A stretch of DNA of 64,000 bases. Origin: Mesorhizobium japonicum MAFF 303099. GTDB lineage: Bacteria; Pseudomonadota; Alphaproteobacteria; Rhizobiales; Rhizobiaceae. The notes beneath the pieces were generated by a model. The model had not been told where the DNA came from, searched no databases, and saw nothing but the letters and a program-made list of their open reading frames with translations. The stretch is from contig NC_002678.2 in NCBI RefSeq assembly GCF_000009625.1, forward strand, positions 5,488,001 to 5,552,000, read 5' to 3'. Of the stretch, positions 55,137-64,000 are shown piece by piece; position 1 is the stretch's first letter, and each line of letters starts with the position of its first letter. A program made the translations under genes and the position numbers.

Positions 55137-56624
55137 TCACGCTACGATGAACGAGGACGCCGTCAAAGACAGATGCGGAGATAGAGTGGCAAACTGGATC
55201 TGATGTGCGCCACCCGCGCCGTCGCTGTCGAAAGACAGGGCGCCGGTCGAACTGTTGTAGATGATGTGATCGCCGCTGCTGTGCGCACCCCTGCCTTCGT
55301 GGAACGCCGAGGTGGGAAGGGCGCCTGTTTGAAGGCCGGTAAACACACTGTGGTCGAGCACGATCTTGTCCTGGGCCACATTAAAATCGGTGATCTTATC
55401 GACATTGCCGGTCTTGAGGGCGGCATTGAAGAAAAAGTAGTCATGGCCCCCATTTCCCGTCAGGACGTCTTTCCCGCCACCGCCGTTGATGACGTTGTTG
55501 CCGGCATTGCCGTCTATGGTTTGGGAGAACTCGTTTCCCTTGAGGTTCATGGTTGTAGTGTCGGACTTGCTCGCGATGGCGAGATGTTCGATCTCCGAGC
55601 CGGCCGACAGCGCGTAACTCACCGATGCCAGCACGGTATCGTTGCCGCCGCCCGCCAGTTCCACCACCTTGTCGCCGACGTTGTTGACATAGTAGGTGTC
55701 GTTGTAGCCACCACCGACCATCGTATCGGCGCCGGTGGTGCCGTGAAGCGCATCCGCGCCGCCCGTGCCGTAGAAAGTGTGATCGCTGCTCGAAGGCACG
55801 GTACTGGTTGGGGGCACCGTGCTGGGCGGGGGCACCGTGCTGGTGGGCGGAGTCGTTTCGCCGGTTGAAGGCACGCTGGTGGTGCCCTGATTGTGCTGAA
55901 GGAACAAGGCTTGCAGCGCTGGCGAGTTGCCAAGCGCGGTGTCGCCCTGTTGAGAACCCCAGGCATAGGCATAGTCGAAGGCGGGCGATGGCGCCACCTT
56001 GGCCCAGTGGTCCAGCATGGTCTGCTCCTGGGCGACGCTGGGAAGGACATATTGGCCGCCCGTATCGGTGGTGTAGTTGCCGCCGCCGAACGTCTGATAA
56101 ACCGGAACGATCTGGCTGAGCGGAACGCCCGAGGCGACCGCCGCGGCCACGGTCCTGTCGATCATGTTGTAGTCGACGGTGCTTGTGCCGGTGCGCACCG
56201 GGTAGGGATCCACGCCGTAATAGTCGATATGCGTGTTGGCGGGATTGAAAGTGTTTGAAAAATCGGGATCAGCCGAAGACCCCATGTTCATCATGGTGAT
56301 GAAGGTCTTGGCGCCGGGCAGGTTGGTGTGGATCCAGTCGGATTCCGCCTTCAGATTGTCGGCTGTGGCATAGGTTCCCCATTTGCCCGTGGGATCGGGC
56401 TCGTCGACGAGGAAGAAGCCGAACACATTCGGATTGCCGATGAAGGGCGTGACTTTCTGAATGAAGGACGAGGTTGCGCCATTGGCTTCATCGAGCCAGA
56501 CCAGACCTTTCGTGCCAGCCGGTAAGGCGTTGAGTTCGTCCACGGATGAAACGTCGACAAGATTGAACCCGGCGGTTGCGACCTCGGAGGCCGACCCACC
56601 CGAGGCATAGTGGAGGGTTGTCAT
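55137..56624 (-). CDS. Secreted RTX-type calcium-binding protein with glycosidase-like N-terminal domain
   Basis: The protein has 495 residues and no signal peptide. Residues about 1-240 look like a TIM-barrel glycoside-hydrolase-type domain (FGFFLVDEPDPTG with an acidic DEP, HIDYYGVDPYPV, DYAYAWGSQQGD). A proline/threonine linker of TSTVPPPSTVPP type follows (about 250-280), then RTX repeats (GGADALHGTTGADTMVGGGY, GNAGNNVINGGGGKDVLTG) and the usual FNVAQDKIVLD tail. Type I secretion is expected. It lies between the two A-T-TE genes and has its own terminator. It may act on the surface polysaccharide (inference). Confidence 0.82.
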   Translation of the reverse strand: MTTLHYASGGSASEVATAGFNLVDVSSVDELNALPAGTKGLVWLDEANGATSSFIQKVTPFIGNPNVFGFFLVDEPDPTGKWGTYATADNLKAESDWIHTNLPGAKTFITMMNMGSSADPDFSNTFNPANTHIDYYGVDPYPVRTGTSTVDYNMIDRTVAAAVASGVPLSQIVPVYQTFGGGNYTTDTGGQYVLPSVAQEQTMLDHWAKVAPSPAFDYAYAWGSQQGDTALGNSPALQALFLQHNQGTTSVPSTGETTPPTSTVPPPSTVPPTSTVPSSSDHTFYGTGGADALHGTTGADTMVGGGYNDTYYVNNVGDKVVELAGGGNDTVLASVSYALSAGSEIEHLAIASKSDTTTMNLKGNEFSQTIDGNAGNNVINGGGGKDVLTGNGGHDYFFFNAALKTGNVDKITDFNVAQDKIVLDHSVFTGLQTGALPTSAFHEGRGAHSSGDHIIYNSSTGALSFDSDGAGGAHQIQFATLSPHLSLTASSFIVA

Positions 56625-56924
56625 GCAATTTCCTTCGTCTGATTCGATAGCCCCAGTGCCTGCCTATTGGAAAGGATATATTAGGGCCAAATCAAATACC
56701 GGCGCCCATTGATAGAATCGTTGATCATGGCAAGGAGAGCCTATGCGACGGGAAGGCTGCCCTGGTCCTGTTACTTGTTGATTGTTTAGGGATATTTCAG
56801 CGCGGCGACGCAGGACAAGGCTGTTCTCTCTACGGCCGCAGTGACAGCGGATTTGTTGTGGATCCGTCAGCAAGATACACGAGCATCCTGTCTCGATTCA
56901 GCCTCCGGGTGTGCGAATCACCCG
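56625..56924. other. Intergenic region (300 bp)
   Basis: It lies between the RTX gene start and the end of the second A-T-TE gene and should carry the RTX promoter. No gene or clear signal was recognised beyond an AT-richer patch near 56675-56700. Confidence 0.5.
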
Positions 56925-59696
56925 CTATTCGCCGCTAACCACAAAGGCTCTTTCTATCAGCGGGCGGTTGTGGCCGAGATAGGGTTCAACGAGCATGTCC
57001 AGGTGCCCGCCGACGATCGGAATTATGTTTAGGCCGGTGACGAAAGCACTCCAGCCAAGGTCTGACGGAACGCCTGTACGCCTGCATCGAAACAGGGTGG
57101 CGGTAATCGGCAATGTGGGCTTCGGTTGCGCGAGCCATTGGCCAAATGCGCGCATCCGCAGGACTTCTTCGAGCTCAAGGCGCAAGATGAATCGTGTTCT
57201 GGCGAAGCTCCTCCATTTCAGCCAGTCGATGCCCCTCGCAAGCACAGCCTCGGCGCCAAATTGGGCAAACAATTTTGCCAGAGCCCGCAAAATCATGCGA
57301 TCCACCGTCACTCGATGCGTGCGGATGCGCTGGGCAGTGCGTGCGAGTCTTTCACGATAATTGTGCTGTCCAGGCCCGATATTGGTGTCGAGGATTCCCA
57401 GGAACGTGACCGACCGACCGGCGGCAACAAGCTTGGCGGCAACTTCGAACGCGACGCCGCCGCCAAGCGAATAGCCGATCAGCTTCACATCGCCATCAGG
57501 CTGGACCTGGCTGATCTGGTCGACAACCGCATCCACCATCCGCGGTATCGTGCCATGTCCCCTCAGCAGGTCGTTCAGATCCCCGTAGCGGATGGCAACA
57601 ACCCTGGCGACTTTGCCCATCTCGGCACCGAAGGCCGCCAGGCTTGGACCGTAGCCGATCGATCCAGGCACGATGAACAAAACGGGTCTCGGGTCGGAAG
57701 CCTCGACAAGCGAGCTGCTTGTGTCTTGCCCTGGAGACGCTGCCCGGACGACATCGGCAAAGCTCATCCCGACGGTGAACGCGTCCAGGTTGAGTTCCCG
57801 CCCCAGAGCCGTCTCCAGTTCCATGACGAATTGCAGCAATTTCAACGAATCGCCGCCGGCATCGTCCCAACGGCTGCCAGCTGTCCTTTTGCCCGGGAGA
57901 ATCCTCTCCCATACGGCCGCCGCGGTGCCTTCGATATCAAGCGGGTTTGCCGCCTGCCGGGCCATGGGCGTGTTCTGGGCGTCTTGCGCGTTCAGTGCGC
58001 GATCCAGTTCCCGTAGCTTGACGCCGTCGACCTTGCCGCCTTTGAGCCGCGGTATCTCGGCAACACTATGCAGGCGCGTCGGGTGAACAGCCGGCGGCAG
58101 GGCCGTCCTGATCAGGTCGCGCAATTCAGCAATGAGCTCGCTTGCACCAGGTCTCGCGGGGACGACAAAGGCCACCAGTTCGTTCGCGTCCGTCACCACC
58201 GCAACGGCATCATCCACCTGAGGCGCCCGGCGCAGGACGAGTTCCAGTTCGGCAGGTTCGACCCGCCTTCCGTTTATTTTGATCTGGCGTCCCTTTCGCC
58301 CGACGATCCACATCATTCCGGTGTCGTCGACCTTGACCAGATCACCCGTTGCGAAGGTTCGAAGCATGGGGTTGCCGGAGTTCGCCTGAAGAGGGACGTT
58401 TTCCCCATCCACCCAGTAGCCAAGCGTGGTGTAATTGCTTCTGATCAGCAACTCTCCTTCATCGCCCGGGGCGACCTCGCATGCGTTCTCATCCACGATG
58501 GTGTATTCGATGCCGGGCAGCACGAAGCCAACCGGGACCGTTGCGCCGCGTTCCTGGTAGCCCCTCGGCAGGAACCATTGCGTGCCGGTCGTTTCCGTGG
58601 ACGAATAGCTGATCTGGACAAGGCAGGACTCGTGAACGCTGTCGCGGAGCCGGTCGATATCGGACCATAGAATCTTTTCTCCGCCGACCCGCACGATCCG
58701 CAAGGAAGAGAATGTGTCGGGCGCAGAACCATTCATCAACACACGCAGCAGCGCCGGCACGAGATAGACGACCGTCACCCGCCATTTCTCGAAATTGTCG
58801 CGGGCGGCGCGAATACCGGCACTCTCTATATCCGAGAGGTACAATGTGGCGCCGCATAGCATCGGGGTCATCATCTCGCGGCATCCCGCGATCGTCGCCG
58901 GCCCGGTCAGCGGCATGAACACGTCGTCGGGGCCGAAGTGGCAGGCATCGACATATTGCTGAACGCGTTGGAGGATTGCCCGTTGGCTGTTCACGACGCC
59001 TTTCGGCGCCCCGGTGCTGCCTGACGTGTACAGAACGATTGCCGGAGCATCGACCGACACTTCGGACGGCAACGCCGATAGGCCGCCATCCGGCGTTGCG
59101 GCCATGCAACTTGCCGCATCGATCCATTCAAGCGAGGAGGCATTCGGCCAGCCTGCCGGCTTGCCCGGCCCTGGCTTGATGATCGCAGCCAGCCGCGCGC
59201 TGGTGGAAATTGCGGCGAGGCGCTGAAATGGATCCCGGGGGTTCAACGGCACGGCGGGCCTGCCGGCCCGCATGGCGGCGAGCATGGCCACCGGATACCA
59301 GAGCGTATTTCCGATGAGGATCCCGACCGCCTTGCCTGGTGGGGTCGAACCGGCAATCGCACCCGCCAGGTTTTGGACGGCGTTGAGCAGTTCGGAAAAG
59401 CTGAGGGACGCAGAGCCGTCACTGATCGCGATCTTTGCCGGGTATTTTTCGACAACCCGCTCCAGGTGCGAGAACGCCGATTTTTCGGAGAAGCCGTCGC
59501 CCATCCGCGGGAAGAGACGGGTGGTTGGTCCGTCCATATCCAGAGGGCGGGCAGAGGCCTGTTTCCATGTGAAGCCGTCAGGAGGGCCGTTGCCGCGCAG
59601 CATCACAACATCTTGATCCGTTGTCGGTCCGCCAACGGATGGCAAGGCGCGTGGAAAACGGCTTTCTAAACGCGGGTACCCCGACGTCTCCAACAC
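56925..59696 (-). CDS. NRPS-like enzyme, A-T-TE architecture (copy 2)
   Basis: The protein has 923 residues. It has the same order as the copy at 50882-53635: adenylation (LYTSGSTGAPKG, SYSSTETTGTQW, RTFATGDLVKVDDTG, GRKGRQIKINGRRVEPAELE, PRLKGGKVD), carrier with DDAGGDSLKLLQ, and thioesterase with GYSLGGGVAFEVA. The nucleophile elbow is GYSLGG here and GHSLGG in copy 1. The two copies are clearly paralogous along the whole length. Their relation to the single AsnB/NadE set suggests two substrates or two successive activations. It is monocistronic and divergent from the GT4 gene. Confidence 0.92.
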   Translation of the reverse strand: MLETSGYPRLESRFPRALPSVGGPTTDQDVVMLRGNGPPDGFTWKQASARPLDMDGPTTRLFPRMGDGFSEKSAFSHLERVVEKYPAKIAISDGSASLSFSELLNAVQNLAGAIAGSTPPGKAVGILIGNTLWYPVAMLAAMRAGRPAVPLNPRDPFQRLAAISTSARLAAIIKPGPGKPAGWPNASSLEWIDAASCMAATPDGGLSALPSEVSVDAPAIVLYTSGSTGAPKGVVNSQRAILQRVQQYVDACHFGPDDVFMPLTGPATIAGCREMMTPMLCGATLYLSDIESAGIRAARDNFEKWRVTVVYLVPALLRVLMNGSAPDTFSSLRIVRVGGEKILWSDIDRLRDSVHESCLVQISYSSTETTGTQWFLPRGYQERGATVPVGFVLPGIEYTIVDENACEVAPGDEGELLIRSNYTTLGYWVDGENVPLQANSGNPMLRTFATGDLVKVDDTGMMWIVGRKGRQIKINGRRVEPAELELVLRRAPQVDDAVAVVTDANELVAFVVPARPGASELIAELRDLIRTALPPAVHPTRLHSVAEIPRLKGGKVDGVKLRELDRALNAQDAQNTPMARQAANPLDIEGTAAAVWERILPGKRTAGSRWDDAGGDSLKLLQFVMELETALGRELNLDAFTVGMSFADVVRAASPGQDTSSSLVEASDPRPVLFIVPGSIGYGPSLAAFGAEMGKVARVVAIRYGDLNDLLRGHGTIPRMVDAVVDQISQVQPDGDVKLIGYSLGGGVAFEVAAKLVAAGRSVTFLGILDTNIGPGQHNYRERLARTAQRIRTHRVTVDRMILRALAKLFAQFGAEAVLARGIDWLKWRSFARTRFILRLELEEVLRMRAFGQWLAQPKPTLPITATLFRCRRTGVPSDLGWSAFVTGLNIIPIVGGHLDMLVEPYLGHNRPLIERAFVVSGE

Positions 59697-59989
59697 AGCC
59701 CCCTTGTTTTGCTGATTGGCCTTGCCGTGTCCTACGCGACCATGTCGGCCCTGGCATCGTTAGAACGAATGAGTTCCCGCTCAACTCATCGATCCGAAGC
59801 GGTCGCCGCTGCATCGCCGCACCGCCCAATCCCTTGCTTCATTTAAACAGACGAGGACAACGCGCAAGCCTGCTCCTAGCGTGAGGCTGGGTGTTGTGCG
59901 TACTGGGGCGATGAAGCCGGGCCGTGAACAGATCACAGGGCCAGCGGCTTTGCGCGGTTGGGATTCTGCCGGCATCCAGGAGGGACAGG

Positions 59990-61213
59990 ATGAGTCCACA
60001 TCTGGTTTGCATAGGAGGCGAGGATCACCGGCTTAGAATCCCGTTCCTCCTGGCGCTGCGTGAAAGGGGCTTTCGGGTCACTGCCGTCTCGAGCGATGCC
60101 GGAGACGCCTTTTCGCCTCACGGCATTCCGCATCGCCGCTTTGGGTTCGACCGCTTTGCCAGTGGCGGTGGAGAATGGGGCGCGGTCAGCGCGATCCGTA
60201 AGTTGATGTCCGAATTGCGTCCGGACATTGTTCAAAGTTTCGACACCAAGCCCAACCTCCTCACGCCTCTGGCCGTGCGCGGGCAGGTTCCGGTCATTCG
60301 CACCATCAATGGGCTTGGTTGGACATTCTCATCACGGGAACCGCGGGCGCTGGCGCTACGTCCGGTCTTTTGTGGCCTTCAGGGGCTGGCGTCACTTTGG
60401 ACAGCCATGACGGTCTTCCAGAATCGTGACGATCAGGCCTTCTTCGACCGCTATCGGCTGGTGGAGCGCGGCAAAGGGCGACTGATCCGGAGTTCTGGCA
60501 TCGACCCGAATGCATTCTCGACGGCAAGGTACCGTGGCCCTTCGGCCGCCGCCATGCGCGAGGAGCTTGGGCTTCAATCGGCCGAAGTCGTAATCTTTGT
60601 CGGTCGGCTGACTCGCCAGAAAGGGATTCCGACCCTGATCAAGGCGGTTCCCCGCGTCCTCTCCGAGAGGCCCAATGCGCGTTTCGTGCTTGTCGGTCCG
60701 CAGGACTCTGAAGGTCCGTTCGCGGTCAGCAAGTCCGATATCGAGCAATATGCTCCCTACGTCGTCGCCTTGGGGCCAAGGCGGGACGTTCCAGCTCTCC
60801 TTGGCATGGCGGATCTGTTCGCGTTTCCAACACAGTATCGCGAGGGTATTCCGCGCGTCCTGCTGGAAGCGGGTTTGTCCGGGTTGCCAATCGTCGCCTC
60901 GAGAATGCCCGGCTGCAATGACGTGGTTGAAGATGGCTGGAATGGCTATCTTGTCGCGCCGCGCGATGCCGATGGCCTGGCGTCCAGAATAATCGATCTT
61001 CTGTCCGACCGCGCCCGTGGAAAGGTCATGGGCAGCCGTTCCGTCGGCCTCGTGCGGGAGCGCTTTTCGCTGTCGTGGGTCGTCGACCAGTATTGCGATC
61101 TGTACAAGACTGTCCTCGGTGGCAAATACCGCGGCAGTCTTGCTCGGCCGGCGCCCGTGATCTCGAGGGAAGAGGGTGCGCGGGCCCCCCGACTGGGTGA
61201 GGCGCGGCAATGA
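59990..61213 (+). CDS. Family-4 glycosyltransferase
   Basis: The protein has 407 residues from MSPHLVCIGGEDHR. AGGAGGGACAGG before the ATG supports this start over an upstream ATG. GT-B features: SFDTKPNLLTPLAVR, IFVGRLTRQKGIPTLIKAV and the E-x7-E motif in YREGIPRVLLEAGLSGLPIVA. It transfers a sugar from a nucleotide donor to a lipid-linked acceptor in repeat-unit assembly. Its stop overlaps the polymerase gene start (ATGA). Confidence 0.9.
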   Translation: MSPHLVCIGGEDHRLRIPFLLALRERGFRVTAVSSDAGDAFSPHGIPHRRFGFDRFASGGGEWGAVSAIRKLMSELRPDIVQSFDTKPNLLTPLAVRGQVPVIRTINGLGWTFSSREPRALALRPVFCGLQGLASLWTAMTVFQNRDDQAFFDRYRLVERGKGRLIRSSGIDPNAFSTARYRGPSAAAMREELGLQSAEVVIFVGRLTRQKGIPTLIKAVPRVLSERPNARFVLVGPQDSEGPFAVSKSDIEQYAPYVVALGPRRDVPALLGMADLFAFPTQYREGIPRVLLEAGLSGLPIVASRMPGCNDVVEDGWNGYLVAPRDADGLASRIIDLLSDRARGKVMGSRSVGLVRERFSLSWVVDQYCDLYKTVLGGKYRGSLARPAPVISREEGARAPRLGEARQ

Positions 61214-62469
61214 TCCGTGATGTGATCCTGGCCTTCGGCATCGCAATGTCCTACGCGGTGCAGCTCAGCATCCCGGGGCTGCCGTTCGGCTACAGCGAAC
61301 TGTTCCTCACGCTCTGGATATTGCTGTCGATCACCCGCATCCTTGGCGGCGGCCGACTGGAGGTTACGCCGGCCCTCACCAAACTTGCCTGTTTCTGGGT
61401 GATCCTGACGCTTGCCCTGGGCGTGGGTTCCATCATCGGCTTTCTGACGACCACGCTGTTCCTCGATCCGCTGTTGCATGACACGATGGCGTATGTGCTG
61501 TTGGTCTGCGTTACCTGCCTGGCTGCCGCGGAACCCAACGCAGCTTCCCGTTTACGCCGTATCGCCTGGTGGATGATCGCTGTCGCGAATGCAGGCTTTG
61601 TCGTTCAGGTGGGGCTTGGTTTCGGCTGGATCCATCAGTCTGGCGTCCACCCCTGGTTCTGGGACCGCTTCAGCGGCTGGTCTGACAATCCGAACCAGCT
61701 TGCGCTCTACTGTGCGCTCCTCGGTCCACTGGCCCTGCATCTTGCCACAACCACCAGCAATCCATGGGGAAGATGTCTCGGGCTGTCCAGCCTGATCCTC
61801 ACCTTCTATGTCGGAAGGCTGACAAAGAGCGATACCTATCTCTATACGACGATCCTGGCCTGCCTGATCCTTCTTGGGCTGAGGATTCGGGCATGGCTCA
61901 CTGGCGACGGGGGCAAGGTCAGCCTTTCACGGCAACTTGCCCTCCTGTTCACCATGGCATTCCTTCCATTGGCGGTCTCCGTCGCGCCTTACGCCATCAG
62001 CGAGGCCGCCAACGCCGAAGACTTCGCCAAGAGCCTCACCAAGGACAAGGGCGGGGAAGCAACCGCGGAAACCGCGGCACTTCGCCTCCAGCTTTGGGAC
62101 GAGGCATTGGACAAGGGAGCAAGATCCGGATCGCTGGGTCTCGGACCAGGCCCGCACCTTGATCGTCCCTCCACAGTCGATCAGCAGTTTCTGCCGCGGC
62201 CTTTCGAGGCCCATAGCACGATCCTCGATCTCTACACTCAGGGTGGCCTGATTTCAGTCCTGGCCTTGCTGTGGATCCTCGGCTCGGCCGCTATGTCCGC
62301 CTGGGGTGCGAGACAGGACACGCTCGTCGCGCTCGTGGCATCGATCGCGGTCTTCAGTGCTCCGCACCTGATCATCCGCCATCCGATCGTGTGGTTCTGT
62401 CTGACCCTCTGCCTTGTCGCCGGAACGCCGCAGACGGTCCCTGCGATCGTTCGCCAGAGGAGATATTAG
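61210..62469 (+). CDS. O-antigen ligase/polymerase-like (Wzy-type) membrane protein
   Basis: The protein has 419 residues, about 10 hydrophobic segments and one large soluble loop (about 255-345). The loop carries LGLGPGPHLDRPS and FEAHSTILDLYTQGGLIS, which fit the H-x-E/GxGxG-like pattern of Wzy_C/WaaL proteins. Such proteins polymerise lipid-linked repeats or ligate them to a carrier. It is between the glycosyltransferase (4-bp overlap) and the second amidotransferase (1 bp gap), so all three are one transcript. Confidence 0.85.
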   Translation: MIRDVILAFGIAMSYAVQLSIPGLPFGYSELFLTLWILLSITRILGGGRLEVTPALTKLACFWVILTLALGVGSIIGFLTTTLFLDPLLHDTMAYVLLVCVTCLAAAEPNAASRLRRIAWWMIAVANAGFVVQVGLGFGWIHQSGVHPWFWDRFSGWSDNPNQLALYCALLGPLALHLATTTSNPWGRCLGLSSLILTFYVGRLTKSDTYLYTTILACLILLGLRIRAWLTGDGGKVSLSRQLALLFTMAFLPLAVSVAPYAISEAANAEDFAKSLTKDKGGEATAETAALRLQLWDEALDKGARSGSLGLGPGPHLDRPSTVDQQFLPRPFEAHSTILDLYTQGGLISVLALLWILGSAAMSAWGARQDTLVALVASIAVFSAPHLIIRHPIVWFCLTLCLVAGTPQTVPAIVRQRRY

Positions 62470-62470
62470 A

Positions 62471-64000
62471 ATGTGTGGGATCGCCGGAATTCTCTTGGCG
62501 CCCGATGCAGCCAATACCAACGCGCTCAGGGCGATCGGGCCGATGATGATGGCCCTTCGTCATCGCGGGCCTGATGGCGAGGCATTCTGGATGAGCCGTG
62601 AAGCCGGGATCGCCTTCGGGCACCGGCGTCTGGCCATCGTCGACCTGTCGGAGGCGGGTCGCCAGCCGATGCACTCCGCGAGCGGCCGGTATGTCATTAC
62701 CTTCAATGGCGAAATATACAATTTTCGTGATCTGCGCCGTGAACTGGAAGGGGCGGGCCACCATTTCCGCGGCACCAGCGACACGGAAGTGATGCTGTGC
62801 GCGATCGAGAGCTGGGGCCTCGAGGCGGCACTTGCGCGCTTCGCCGGCATGTTCGCTTTCGGGCTATGGGATCTGAAGAACCGGACTCTCCACCTCGCCC
62901 GCGACCGGATGGGCAAAAAGCCGCTCTATGTCGCCTCGACACCTGAAGCGCTTGTCTTCGCCTCGGAGCTGAAGGCGATCACTTGCTTCCCGGGATTCAC
63001 CCCGGAACTCGATGTCGATGCGGCGGCGACGATGCTTTCGAAAGGGTGGGTGCCGGATGACCGTTGCATCTGGCAGGGCGTGTTCAAGCTGCCGCCCGGT
63101 TCAGTCCTGTCGGTGACGGCGGCGGATTTCGCCAACGCCCGCGGCGCCGGCTCGCTTGCGCATCGCATTCGCCGCTGGTGGTCGCTGGCCGATGTCGCCT
63201 GCAAGGCGCAGCGGGATCCGATCGCCGGCAGCGACGAGGACCTTACGACCGAACTCGACAGCCTGCTTCGCCTTGCCGTCAAAGAACGAATGGTTGCCGA
63301 TGTGCCGCTTGGCGCCTTTCTGTCGGGTGGAATTGACAGCTCGACGGTCGTCGCCCTGATGCAGGCGCAGTCCCCGACGCCCGTTCGCACGTTCACCATA
63401 GCGTTCGGCGAGAGCGGGTTCGACGAGGCCCCTCATGCGGCCGCGGTTGCGCGGCATCTGGGCACCGACCATACGGAACTTCATCTTTCACCGGCCGCGG
63501 CGCTTGAGGTCATTCCGGAGTTGCCGAGGATCTGGGACGAGCCGTTCGCCGACGAGTCGCAGATACCGACGCTGCTGGTGTCGCGCCTCGCCCGGCGACA
63601 CGTCACCGTGGCTCTGTCGGGCGATGGCGGCGACGAGTGCTTCGCGGGCTACTCTCGACACTTCCTGGCAACCCGCCTCAGAAGGCAGCATGAGCTGCCG
63701 TCGTCGTTTCGGCGGATGTTGGCGGCGGGGGCAGGATTGCTGGCCCAGGCCTCCCAGAAAGACATCTTCGGCAGCCTGCCGCTTTCGGCGAACATGCGGC
63801 ACGGATTGCGCGGTGACCGGTTGAACCGCCTCGCCCGCCTGTTCGCGGCGGCAAATGAGGACCAACTGCTTCAGCGGCTGACGGAATCTTCGACCAACAA
63901 GCTTATTCATCACAAGCCAGCGGCATCCAATGCCAGCGCCACACAGCTCGACGGCCTGCTGTCGCGCCTCCTGTTCGACGACATGACCGGCTATCTCCCC
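62471..64000 (+). CDS. asnB: Asparagine synthetase-type amidotransferase, 3' end outside window
   Basis: The open frame starts ATG 62471 and runs off the window with 510 codons seen. Cys2 is the nucleophile (MCGIAGILLAP), followed by LRHRGPDGEAF, TFNGEIYNFRDL, FLSGGIDSSTVVALM and VALSGDGGDECFAGYSR. It is the second copy in the window and only moderately similar to the one at 47868-49895. In polysaccharide loci such enzymes convert sugar carboxylates to amides. It follows the polymerase by 1 bp. Confidence 0.93.
   Translation, partial: MCGIAGILLAPDAANTNALRAIGPMMMALRHRGPDGEAFWMSREAGIAFGHRRLAIVDLSEAGRQPMHSASGRYVITFNGEIYNFRDLRRELEGAGHHFRGTSDTEVMLCAIESWGLEAALARFAGMFAFGLWDLKNRTLHLARDRMGKKPLYVASTPEALVFASELKAITCFPGFTPELDVDAAATMLSKGWVPDDRCIWQGVFKLPPGSVLSVTAADFANARGAGSLAHRIRRWWSLADVACKAQRDPIAGSDEDLTTELDSLLRLAVKERMVADVPLGAFLSGGIDSSTVVALMQAQSPTPVRTFTIAFGESGFDEAPHAAAVARHLGTDHTELHLSPAAALEVIPELPRIWDEPFADESQIPTLLVSRLARRHVTVALSGDGGDECFAGYSRHFLATRLRRQHELPSSFRRMLAAGAGLLAQASQKDIFGSLPLSANMRHGLRGDRLNRLARLFAAANEDQLLQRLTESSTNKLIHHKPAASNASATQLDGLLSRLLFDDMTGYLP

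Overview
The window is about 64 kb of GC-rich DNA from an alphaproteobacterium. Rhizobiales, most likely Mesorhizobium, fits best: there is a DUF768-type protein (a family I know only from Mesorhizobium relatives), rhizobial-type small membrane proteins, and high-GC codon use. No rRNA, tRNA or CRISPR array was seen. The window cuts a gene at each end: a response regulator on the left and an asparagine synthetase on the right.

Layout. (A) 1-4.9 kb: a tightly coupled set of receiver protein, TPR/outer-membrane barrel, HEAT protein and processive family-2 glycosyltransferase, facing an Hpt protein. This looks like synthase-dependent polysaccharide export under phosphorelay control. (B) 4.9-14 kb: a DNA-ligase-like protein that has lost its catalytic lysine; a five-gene partner-switching operon (PP2C phosphatase, kinase, pseudo-kinase, STAS protein, STAS-methyltransferase fusion); an IS5-family insertion sequence; and a GGDEF-EAL protein. 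Together A and B resemble a biofilm control unit with SiaABC-like logic. (C) 14-17 kb: an AraC regulator and small unknown genes. (D) 17-26 kb: a catabolic island for an amino alcohol and/or diol, with a class III aminotransferase-like enzyme, APH-type kinase, two SDRs, APC permease, cysteine hydrolase and a B12-type diol dehydratase whose large and medium subunits are fused. (E) 26-44 kb: an envelope, stress and acid region, with an alpha/beta hydrolase, DUF1269 protein, Kazal lipoprotein, AI-2E transporter, second AraC regulator, an arginine deiminase/antiporter pair running into an HdeD-adaptor-RND-HdeD operon, a second antiporter, a cupin and small lipoproteins. Three near-identical 19-bp sites lie upstream of genes in this region. 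(F) 44-64 kb: an aldo/keto reductase and a PrmC-like methyltransferase, then a compact biosynthetic operon (A-T-TE enzyme, NadE-like, AsnB, acyl-AMP ligase, ACP), a P-loop kinase, an RTX protein, a second A-T-TE paralogue, and the start of a polysaccharide locus (GT4, Wzy-like polymerase, second AsnB).

The most unusual parts are the F operon with its duplicated A-T-TE enzyme, the B signalling module with a STAS-methyltransferase fusion, the shell-less amino-alcohol/diol island D, and the shared 19-bp element in E. All functional statements are inferred from reading the sequence; no database search was possible.
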